Positions 15,311-21,558 of a stretch of 21,572 bases of DNA are shown one piece after another. This DNA is from an uncultured Methanobrevibacter sp. Lineage in GTDB: Archaea; Methanobacteriota; Methanobacteria; Methanobacteriales; Methanobacteriaceae. How positions within the stretch are numbered: position 1 is the first letter of the stretch; every line of letters starts with the position of its first letter. The notes beneath the pieces are model-generated. The model ran no database searches. It saw only the letters and a list, made by a program, of their open reading frames with translations, and was not told where the DNA came from. The stretch lies in the NCBI RefSeq assembly GCF_937881195.1, contig NZ_CALGFC010000044.1, positions 1 through 21,572 of the forward strand, read 5' to 3'. The position numbers and the translations under genes are program-made.

Positions 15311-15754
15311 TATATTTTTTATTTTTTAATGCTATTTAATGGGATTTTGCTTTTAAATAGCAAAATTAACTACTTTTAATCATAATTTACTATTTTTATA
15401 TAATTATAATTTAAAATTTACTATCTATATTTTTTATTTTTATTTATCTTGTTTTAGGATATTTTCTTTATATTGAGAAACAACTTAACTTTTAAAAATG
15501 GATATATTAAGTATAATTTTAATAAATTATTATGGTTAAATTTTTATATATCAATAACAATATAAGAGTGATTATAATAGTTTAAATATTATTATAATAT
15601 TTAGAATTATTATTATTATTAATAAATTAATTGAATTATCTATTTATACATTTTATAATTTAATATGTGCCTATTTATTCATTTAATAAATATTCTATAC
15701 TTTTAAATTCTTTATTTTCAAATAATGAGTTATATTATAAGGGATGGTAATAAT
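15311..15754. other. AT-rich spacer between pfdA and ftsY
   Basis: It starts with T6 runs (15315-15327) and a hairpin (15330-15362) and is otherwise A/T-rich without any open frame of interest. TTTATACAT near 15649 may be the ftsY TATA box, although the predicted leader of about 80 bases would be longer than for neighbouring genes. Confidence 0.5.
15330..15366 (+). terminator. Hairpin with two exclusive pairings after pfdA
   Basis: TGCTATTTAA (15330-15339) pairs perfectly with TTAAATAGCA (15353-15362). Alternatively ATTTTGC (15344-15350) pairs perfectly with GCAAAAT (15360-15366). The two stems share bases and cannot coexist. T6 runs lie just upstream rather than downstream. Confidence 0.45.
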
Positions 15755-17146
15755 TTGTTCGAATCAATAAAAAAAAAATTTGCAGAAGCTTCTGGAAAAT
15801 TAACTAACAAAGTTTCTAAAGAAGCAGAAGAAGAAAACAACCTTAAAATTGAAGGTAAAATTCAAGAAGAACAAAATGAACTTAATTCAACCGTTAAAAA
15901 AGATATAAATAAAGAAACATCCATGGATAAATCTGAAATAACTAGTATTGGTTTAAAAAATTCTGAAGAAATTGAAAATAGTTCAAATGACTCAAATATT
16001 GAAAAAGATAATGATATTAAAGAAAATAAAGAAAGTACTTTTTCTAAGATAGGAGAAAAATTAAAATTTAGAAAATCTCAAGATGAAGATTTTATTAATG
16101 AGATTCATGATGATGAAGTTGATGATAAATCTCTAAATAAGGATAAAATTAGCCAAAATGGAGATATATCTTCTATTAATGAAAAAATATCGGAAGAAAA
16201 AGAATTAGAAGATAAAAAATTAGAAGATAAAAAATTAGATGATAAAGAATCTAAAGATACAGAAAAAAAATCAGGAATTTTTTCTTTCATAAGAGAAAAA
16301 ACCATTTCTGAAAAAGATTTGGATGATATTCTATGGGAATTAGAACTTTCTCTTTTGGAAAGTGATGTAGCTATTGATGTAGCTAATTTTGTAGTTGAAT
16401 CAGTCAAAAAAGATCTTATTGGTCAAAAGATTAAAAGAAGTAATGATGTTGAAGAATATACTTACCAGGCGCTTAGAAATGCTGTATCAAAAATTATTGA
16501 TATTGAAGGCAAATCAATGACTGATATGCTTGAAGAAAAAAATAAGAAAGGCGAACCACTTGTTGTAATGTTTGTTGGTATCAATGGAACTGGAAAAACA
16601 ACAAGTATTGCTAAATTAGCTAATTATTATATTAAAAAAGGATATACTCCAGTTGTAGCCGCATCTGATACTTTTAGGGCAGGAGCTATTGAACAAATTA
16701 GTTATCATACGGATAAACTGGGTGTTAAAATTGTTAAACATGAAAAAGGTTCTGACCCTGCAGCTGTTGCATATGATGCTGTTGAACATGCAAAAGCAAA
16801 AGGAAAAGAACTAGTTTTAATTGATACTGCCGGTAGGATGCAAACAAACACTAATCTTATGGATGAAATGAAAAAGATTCAAAGAGTATCTAAACCAGAT
16901 CTTGTTGTTTTTGTTGGGGATGCTTTAACTGGTAATGATGCTGTTGAACAAGCTACTAAATTTAATGATGCTATTGATATTGATGGAGTTATTCTTACAA
17001 AAGCGGATGCAGATTCAAAAGGAGGGGCATCTCTTTCAATTGGATATGTTATTGGCAAACCTATCATGTTTTTAGGAATGGGTCAAACTTATGATGATAT
17101 CAAGGAATATGATCCTGATTGGATGTTAGATCAAATATTTAGTTGA
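15755..17146 (+). CDS. ftsY: Signal recognition particle receptor FtsY
   Basis: FtsY is the membrane-associated GTPase that docks SRP-ribosome complexes at the Sec translocon. With the TTG start at 15755 it has 463 residues. Residues 1-170 form a long, highly charged low-complexity A domain; the C-terminal NG domain carries GINGTGKTT (from 275), DTFRAGAIEQ, DTAGR (357-361), TKAD (415-418) and SKGGASLS. The usual archaeal N-terminus is M-F-E-S-L-K-K-K-F; here LFESIKKKF starts at TTG 15755, preceded by GGATGGT (15742-15748) six bases away. The longer ATG 15725 adds ten residues and has no such site. The A domain includes a 15-bp tandem repeat. SRP54 is excluded: there is no M domain. The gene faces the tautomerase gene 21 bases away. 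Confidence 0.95.
   Translation: MFESIKKKFAEASGKLTNKVSKEAEEENNLKIEGKIQEEQNELNSTVKKDINKETSMDKSEITSIGLKNSEEIENSSNDSNIEKDNDIKENKESTFSKIGEKLKFRKSQDEDFINEIHDDEVDDKSLNKDKISQNGDISSINEKISEEKELEDKKLEDKKLDDKESKDTEKKSGIFSFIREKTISEKDLDDILWELELSLLESDVAIDVANFVVESVKKDLIGQKIKRSNDVEEYTYQALRNAVSKIIDIEGKSMTDMLEEKNKKGEPLVVMFVGINGTGKTTSIAKLANYYIKKGYTPVVAASDTFRAGAIEQISYHTDKLGVKIVKHEKGSDPAAVAYDAVEHAKAKGKELVLIDTAGRMQTNTNLMDEMKKIQRVSKPDLVVFVGDALTGNDAVEQATKFNDAIDIDGVILTKADADSKGGASLSIGYVIGKPIMFLGMGQTYDDIKEYDPDWMLDQIFS
16205..16249 (+). repeat. 15-bp in-frame tandem repeat in ftsY
   Basis: Three units of about TTAGAAGATAAAAAA encode LEDKK-LEDKK-LDDKE in the acidic A domain. The third copy differs at two bases. The unit keeps the reading frame, so length variation would be tolerated. 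Confidence 0.85.
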
Positions 17147-17172
17147 TAATCGATCTTTAAGGGGTTATTATC
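17145..17172. terminator. Hairpin shared by the convergent ftsY and tautomerase stops
   Basis: GATAAT (17145-17150) pairs with ATTATC (17167-17172) with a 16-base loop. It overlaps both stop codons and may end transcription in both directions. The stem is short, so confidence is limited. Confidence 0.35.
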
Positions 17173-17356
17173 TTTCTAACTCACTTAATAAACTTCCAGC
17201 TACACCTATATTTTCAGGTTTAATCTCCCTTATTAAAACTGTCACAGTGTTTTCTGGTAACCCATATGTTTCAGCTGTTAGTTTTGTTAACTTTTTAACA
17301 TATTCTCTTTTTTTATCAACATCAAGTTTGTTTGATTCTACTATTACAACTGGCAT
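17168..17356 (-). CDS. 4-oxalocrotonate tautomerase family miniprotein
   Basis: Members use the N-terminal proline, exposed after removal of Met, as a general base in keto-enol tautomerisation. The 62-residue product begins MPVVIVESNKLDVDKKREYV and ends NIGVAGSLLSELER; size, the Pro after Met and the beta-alpha-beta pattern fit the family. Compared from memory with the Pseudomonas enzyme, the substrate-binding arginines (Arg11 and Arg39) are replaced by Asp and Thr, and the active-site Phe50 by Ile or Val, so activity on 4-oxalocrotonate is unlikely. The ATG has an excellent AAGGAGAT site seven bases upstream on the minus strand. It is convergent with ftsY and divergent from dut. Biological substrate unknown; the fold assignment is secure. 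Confidence 0.9.
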   Translation of the reverse strand: MPVVIVESNKLDVDKKREYVKKLTKLTAETYGLPENTVTVLIREIKPENIGVAGSLLSELER

Positions 17357-17725
17357 TTTTTATCTCCTTTATTATTTATTTAAACAAATAGCTATTATTA
17401 ATTTTTATTTGTTGCATATTAACTTTTTTTATTATTAATATTTTTAAAAATTATTTAAACATTATTCAATTATTATTTTTGAGTAAGTTTATAATAGCTA
17501 TTGAGAATTATATTGTATAAAGTTATATCTCTTAAGGTACATAATTATTTTTATAATCTGATTAAAAATAAATTTAAATAAATTTTTAAAGTATATTTAA
17601 TTATAATTATATAATTATATCTCTCAAAATTAAATTTTTTAGGCATATTTAAGAAGAGTAATAAATAAAAATAATTTTTAATTTATATACTAATTTGATT
17701 AAATTTAAGATAGGTGTGATTAAAA
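17357..17725. other. Divergent promoter region between the tautomerase and dut
   Basis: This spacer serves two divergent genes. It has a clear TATA box for dut (17682-17689), a possible minus-strand TATA near 17378-17385, and two copies of the 10-base palindrome AATAGCTATT (17387-17396 and 17493-17502). No gene seen. Confidence 0.55.
17682..17689 (+). promoter_or_regulatory. TATA box of dut
   Basis: TTTATATA is a consensus archaeal TATA element. The predicted start near 17713 gives a leader of about 13 bases consisting almost only of the ribosome binding site AGGTGTGAT (17712-17720). Confidence 0.55.
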
Positions 17726-18178
17726 TTGTTAGGCGAAAAAGAACTCATAAAATTATTTCCTGATTTTAAAGAATCAGTACAACCTTCTGGAATAGATTTA
17801 GCTATTGATGAAGTATTTATTCAAAAATCACCAGCATCTCTTATTGATAATGAGAAAAATTTACCTGATATTGAAGCAATTGAAGGGCCAATATATACAC
17901 TAAAACCGCACACTGCTTATTTAGCTACAATAGATAGGAAAATTAAAATACCTAAAGGATATACAATGCTTTATTTGCCTCGTTCAACACTTCTGAGGTC
18001 TTTTGTATCTGTTCAAACTGCTGTTGGGGACCCTGGCTTTTATGGAACTCTCATGTTCATGGTCTATAATCATGGAGAATTTGACTATAAAATTAAAAAA
18101 GGCGATAGAATTGCTCAAGGGGTTGTATTTGAAGTTGATGGGTCAGGAGAATACTCTGGTACTTATCAAGAAGAATAA
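17726..18178 (+). CDS. dut: dUTPase (archaeal dCTP deaminase/dUTPase superfamily)
   Basis: dUTPase hydrolyses dUTP to dUMP and pyrophosphate, keeping uracil out of DNA and providing the dTMP precursor. The 150-residue protein has the superfamily motifs PRST (85-88), GDPGFYG (101-107), KKGDRIAQ (124-131) and the C-terminal YSGTYQ (143-148). The Asp102 position matches the catalytic aspartate of dUTPases. The glutamate that dCTP deaminase needs (Glu138 in E. coli, in the strand before YN) is Met112 here, so deamination is not expected. The start is TTG 17726, five bases after AGGTGTGAT; no ATG lies nearby in frame. Many databases label such proteins 'dCTP deaminase'. dUTPase is favoured but biochemical proof is lacking for this protein. 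Confidence 0.87.
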   Translation: MLGEKELIKLFPDFKESVQPSGIDLAIDEVFIQKSPASLIDNEKNLPDIEAIEGPIYTLKPHTAYLATIDRKIKIPKGYTMLYLPRSTLLRSFVSVQTAVGDPGFYGTLMFMVYNHGEFDYKIKKGDRIAQGVVFEVDGSGEYSGTYQEE

Positions 18179-18262
18179 TTTCCTCGATAATTATATTTTT
18201 TAATTTATTAACTATTATTTAATTATATTTTTTTAAAGATTAATGATTTTATTTATTTTTGT

Positions 18263-18282
18263 ATTTATTTATTTATTTATTT
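18263..18282 (+). repeat. (ATTT)5 microsatellite before the ThDP enzyme gene
   Basis: Five ATTT units end 17 bases before ATG 18300. A shorter run of similar sequence precedes it (18248-18260). The array occupies the place where promoter-proximal or leader sequence would lie. Confidence 0.85.
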
Positions 18283-18299
18283 AATTGATTGTGTGTAAA

Positions 18300-19943
18300 A
18301 TGAATGTTTCAGAATATATTGTTAAAATTCTTGAAGATATTGGTGTTAAACACATTTTTGGCCATCCGGGAGAACAAATTATTCCGTTTTATGGAGCTTT
18401 AAATAATTCTAAAATTAATCATATTTTAATGAGGCATGAACAAGGGTCTGTTCATGCTGCTGATGCTTATGCTCGAGTTTCTGGAAAATTTGGAGTTTGT
18501 ATATCAACAGCAGGTCCAGGGGCATTAAATATGGTTATGGGTGTTGGAACTGCATTTAAAGACTCAATTCCAATGCTTATAATAACGGGGGATAATCCTC
18601 AAACTCATGAAAAAAAAGATGGATTTCAAGATATTGATATTGAATCTGTATTTAAACCTATAACCATTAAAAATTTCAATCCTAAAAATGGCAAATCTGC
18701 TATAAAAAACATTAAATATATTATTAAAACTCTTGTGAATGAACCAAGAGGCCCAATACACCTAAATCTTTCTAAAAATGTTCTTTTAGACCAAAATATT
18801 GATGAAATAATCAATCAGGATTTACATCTTTATAAAAATGAAATAGATTTATGTTATGATTATTATGAGTATAATAATATAGATTCTGCAATATCTGAAA
18901 TAGAAAAAGCTAATAGGCCTTTAATAATTGCTGGTGCAGGAGTATTTTGGGGAAACGCAATTAATGATCTTAAACTTTTTTCTGAAAACAATAAAATTCC
19001 AATTGCTCATACATATCACTCAAAAGGTCTAATAGAAGGTCATGATTTTGAATTAGGGCTTGTTGGAATTAGAGGATCTAAAATGGCTAATTTTGCTTTT
19101 AAAAATTCGGATTTACTAATATTTTTAGGTTCTAAGATATCTGAGAGAACAACAGCTATTGATAAAAATTTTGATTTTAAAAGAGCCAAAACTAAAATTA
19201 TCAGTGTTAATATAGATGAAAATACTCTTTTCGGAGATATTAAAATTCATGGTAATGTAAAAAATGTTTTAAATTATTTTAATTCTTCGGATAGGATTAA
19301 AAATTTATCCTATAACTATTGGATAGAAAAAATTTTTAATAATAATGAAAAAATTCATATTAGTGGTTTGAATAGTGAAAAAATTCCTTTAAAACCACAA
19401 ATAGCTATTAAATTAATAATGGAATCTTTCAATGATTCAAAATTTAATAATCCTATTTTCGTTAATGATGCAGGTTCACATACAACTTGGGTCAACCTTA
19501 TATCTGAAATTTATAATAAAAGAGTTATTTTTTCTGGTGGAATGGCTCCTATGGGTTATGGGTTACCTGCTGCTTGCGGTGCATCAATAGCTAAACCTAA
19601 TAATAATATAATTCTTATTAATGGGGATGGTGGCTTTCAGATGAATATTCAAGAATTAGCCACTATATCTTCTAATAATTTGCCAATTTTGATTGTTATA
19701 TTAAACAATTCCCAGTTAGGTGTAATCAGGCAATGGGAAAATCTCTATGATGAAAATTTGAGATATTCTGTTGATTTAAAAAATCCTGATTTTGTAAAAT
19801 TAGCAAATTCTTATGGGATTGAAGGAGATTCTGTAAATTCTAAAGAGGGATTAAAACTAGCTATTAAGGATTTAAAATTAGATAAACCTTATTTATTAGA
19901 AGTTATTATTGATGAAGAAGATATTCCGGTTGTTAAATCTTAA
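18300..19943 (+). CDS. Acetolactate-synthase-like thiamine-diphosphate enzyme
   Basis: The protein of 547 residues has the three domains of ThDP decarboxylase-type enzymes: an N-terminal pyrimidine-binding domain with the catalytic Glu47 (MRHEQGSVHAADAYAR), a central domain (about 185-330), and a C-terminal ThDP/Mg-binding domain with Gly442-Asp443-Gly444 and Asn469-Asn470 (GDGG...LNN). STAGPG and KDGFQDID match acetolactate synthase. However, the Q-M-W/F segment of that enzyme (G-Q-H-Q-M-W) is replaced by SHTTW, and no regulatory ilvN subunit gene is adjacent. The substrate could be pyruvate or another 2-oxo acid. The longest frame begins at TTG 18285; ATG 18300 starts with the usual MNVSEYIVKILEDIGV and is preferred. 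It runs in the same direction as dut. Confidence 0.85.
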   Translation: MNVSEYIVKILEDIGVKHIFGHPGEQIIPFYGALNNSKINHILMRHEQGSVHAADAYARVSGKFGVCISTAGPGALNMVMGVGTAFKDSIPMLIITGDNPQTHEKKDGFQDIDIESVFKPITIKNFNPKNGKSAIKNIKYIIKTLVNEPRGPIHLNLSKNVLLDQNIDEIINQDLHLYKNEIDLCYDYYEYNNIDSAISEIEKANRPLIIAGAGVFWGNAINDLKLFSENNKIPIAHTYHSKGLIEGHDFELGLVGIRGSKMANFAFKNSDLLIFLGSKISERTTAIDKNFDFKRAKTKIISVNIDENTLFGDIKIHGNVKNVLNYFNSSDRIKNLSYNYWIEKIFNNNEKIHISGLNSEKIPLKPQIAIKLIMESFNDSKFNNPIFVNDAGSHTTWVNLISEIYNKRVIFSGGMAPMGYGLPAACGASIAKPNNNIILINGDGGFQMNIQELATISSNNLPILIVILNNSQLGVIRQWENLYDENLRYSVDLKNPDFVKLANSYGIEGDSVNSKEGLKLAIKDLKLDKPYLLEVIIDEEDIPVVKS

Positions 19944-20010
19944 TTAATCATCTTTAAACATTAAATAATCATTAATAATTCAATAAACTTAATATGATAA
20001 AATTAAGAGT

Positions 20011-20069
20011 ATGGTGAAATAAGTCTGAAAATGATTTATATGGTAAAATAAGCCTAATTTTTAATTTAT
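20011..20069 (+). repeat. Imperfect direct repeat between the convergent genes
   Basis: Copy 1 (20011-20039, beginning ATGGTGAAATAAGTCTGA) and copy 2 (20040-20069, beginning ATGGTAAAATAAGCCTAA) are directly adjacent, and both end in ATTTAT. They lie in the convergent spacer after the ThDP enzyme gene. Confidence 0.55.
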
Positions 20070-20095
20070 ATTTCATTTCATGTTTTTTTGGCTTA
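20049..20095 (+). terminator. Candidate terminator of the ThDP enzyme gene
   Basis: TAAGCC (20049-20054) can pair with GGCTTA (20090-20095), and a T7 run (20083-20089) lies inside the loop. The T-run is the likely archaeal stop signal; the stem has a long loop and may be coincidental. Confidence 0.35.
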
Positions 20096-20223
20096 AAATT
20101 AAAATAGGGTATGAATTTTTAATTATAATCTAAAATAAGTTTTATAATTATACAATAAGAACATCAATAATAAATTTAAAATAAAATTATGATATTAATA
20201 AAATAAATAAAAATAAAATATTA

Positions 20224-20247
20224 AATGAATCATAAATATGATTCATT
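20224..20247 (-). terminator. Hairpin terminator overlapping the aminotransferase stop codon
   Basis: AATGAATCAT (20224-20233) and ATGATTCATT (20238-20247) form a perfect 10-bp stem with a 4-base loop. Read on the minus strand it includes the last codons and the TGA stop, and it is followed by a T-rich stretch (TAATATTTTATTTTTATTTA). Confidence 0.65.
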
Positions 20248-21372
20248 AACTGCAGCTACTCCTGCTCCCATGTCAATGTCGAATCCAAGACCTTTCAAGG
20301 TCATTCCAAGTGCAGAAAATGTAATAGCTAATTCTTTATAAGATATGTTACCCATATGTCCAATTCTGAATATATTTCCTTTTAGATGGTCTTGTCCACC
20401 AGCTAACTCTACTTTATATTTATTTCTCATTGTACCTCTTAAATCTGCATCAGTAACATTTTCTGGCATTTTGACTGCAGTAACAGTTGTTGATGAGACT
20501 TTTTCATCAGGGAATATTTCAAGACCAAGGGCCTTAACTGCATTTCTTGAAGCTTCCGCAGCTGTTTCATGTCTAACTACTCTTTCTTCTAGGCCTTCTT
20601 CTTTGACAATTTTTAAAGCTTCGAATAAAGCGTATATTAATGAAACTGATGGGGTGTATGGTGTTTCAGGAGGTGTTCCAGCACCACTTTTTTTATATTT
20701 TTTCATATCTAAGTAATATGTGTTAGAATCAACTTTATCAATTACTTCCCATGCATCATCATTTAAAGTGATTGCAGCTAATCCTGGAGGGGCTGCTAAA
20801 CATTTTTGGGATCCTGTTACACAAATATCTATGCCATAATTGTCTACGTCTACTCTATCTCCTCCTAAGGATGATACGGTGTCTACAATATATAGTGCAT
20901 CATAATCTTTCATAACTTTCCCAATTTCTTCGATAGGGGCAGCTACACCAGTAGAAGTTTCATTATGTACTATGGTAACTGCTTTAATATCTTCGTCACT
21001 TTCAAGAGCTTCTTTAACTTGTTCAGGAGTTACAGCAGTTCCCCATTCAACAGCTAATTCTTTTGTATCTATCCCAAATGAATTAGCAATTTGCATAAAT
21101 CTCTGTCCAAATTTTCCTCCTACTATGTTTAATATTTTTTCTCCAGGTTTTATAGTGTTTGCTATAGCTGCTTCCATAGCTGATGTACCTGAACCAGTAA
21201 GTAAATAAGATTGGTTTTGTGTTTTAAAAACCTCAGACATTAATTCAGTAGTTTCAGTAAATATTTCTCCAAAAATTGCGCTTCTATGGTTAACAATATT
21301 ATCAGACATAGCTTTTAGAACTCTTGGCGCTACACTTGTTGGTCCAGGAAGCATTAACAAAGTATCATCCAT
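20230..21372 (-). CDS. Class V aminotransferase (serine-pyruvate / alanine-glyoxylate type)
   Basis: This family of PLP enzymes moves amino groups between Ala, Ser or Asp and glyoxylate or pyruvate; archaeal members have been described as broad-specificity aminotransferases. The 380-residue protein starts MDDTLLMLPGPTSVAPRVL, with the family motif LPGPT. GSGTSAMEAA (60-69) forms the phosphate-binding loop, Asp164 (VDTVSSLGG) contacts the PLP ring nitrogen, and Lys190 in TGSQKCLAAPPG is the Schiff-base lysine. YTPSVSLIYALFEAL and FRIGHMG near the C-terminus are also typical. The ATG at 21372 has GGAGG ten bases upstream on the minus strand. The gene converges on the ThDP enzyme gene. Whether it acts in serine, alanine or glycine metabolism cannot be told from sequence. 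Confidence 0.93.
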   Translation of the reverse strand: MDDTLLMLPGPTSVAPRVLKAMSDNIVNHRSAIFGEIFTETTELMSEVFKTQNQSYLLTGSGTSAMEAAIANTIKPGEKILNIVGGKFGQRFMQIANSFGIDTKELAVEWGTAVTPEQVKEALESDEDIKAVTIVHNETSTGVAAPIEEIGKVMKDYDALYIVDTVSSLGGDRVDVDNYGIDICVTGSQKCLAAPPGLAAITLNDDAWEVIDKVDSNTYYLDMKKYKKSGAGTPPETPYTPSVSLIYALFEALKIVKEEGLEERVVRHETAAEASRNAVKALGLEIFPDEKVSSTTVTAVKMPENVTDADLRGTMRNKYKVELAGGQDHLKGNIFRIGHMGNISYKELAITFSALGMTLKGLGFDIDMGAGVAAVNESYL

Positions 21373-21400
21373 TTTATATATTCCTCCAATTTGTGATTAT

Positions 21401-21410
21401 TTTATATAAA
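21401..21410 (-). promoter_or_regulatory. TATA-like palindrome upstream of the aminotransferase gene
   Basis: TTTATATAAA reads the same on both strands. As a minus-strand TATA box it would start transcription near 21377, only about four bases before the ATG and inside the GGAGG-to-ATG spacer. The real TATA box may therefore be the TTTAAAAT element at about 21441-21448 (start near 21416). Confidence 0.4.
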
Positions 21411-21420
21411 CATGATTAAT

Positions 21421-21453
21421 TATAGTCTAAATTATATGATATTTTAAACTATA
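21421..21453. promoter_or_regulatory. 33-base imperfect palindrome, candidate operator of the aminotransferase gene
   Basis: TATAGTCTAAA (21421-21431) and TTTAAACTATA (21443-21453) are inverted 11-base arms with one mismatch and an 11-base centre, so the arm centres are about two helical turns apart. The site adjoins the candidate promoter elements. Confidence 0.45.
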
Positions 21454-21501
21454 TTACAAACTTTATTTAATATATATAAAAAGTTTTTCTATTGTATAAA
21501 A

Positions 21502-21558
21502 TTTTTTTTTTTATATATGAGGACGACTCATAAAATTTTTTTCTTTTTTTCTTTTTTT
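21502..21558 (+). other. Hairpin flanked by long T-tracts near the right edge
   Basis: A T11 run (21502-21512) is followed by TATGAG-GACGA-CTCATA (21516-21532), a perfect 6-bp stem, and then by T7-C-T7-C-T7 (21536-21558). This looks like a strong plus-strand transcription stop, but no plus-strand gene precedes it in the window. Alternatively it is a binding site upstream of the minus-strand aminotransferase gene. Confidence 0.4.

Noticed and set aside
17247..17438. Plus-strand hydrophobic frame over the tautomerase gene
   Set aside because: Antisense to a clear tautomerase-family gene; the hydrophobic composition results from T-rich DNA.
17387..17502. Two copies of the palindrome AATAGCTATT in the divergent tautomerase-dut spacer, considered as operators
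   Set aside because: The same 10-mer occurs several times in coding DNA here as Ile-Ala-Ile codons (for example near 6135, 13770 and 19403), so it is not specific.
18003..18203. Second frame overlapping the end of dut, which could suggest a frameshift
   Set aside because: dut is full length with all motifs through the C-terminal YSGTYQ, so no frameshift is needed.
20345..21208. Plus-strand frames inside the aminotransferase gene
   Set aside because: They are antisense shadows; the minus-strand frame has all PLP enzyme motifs.
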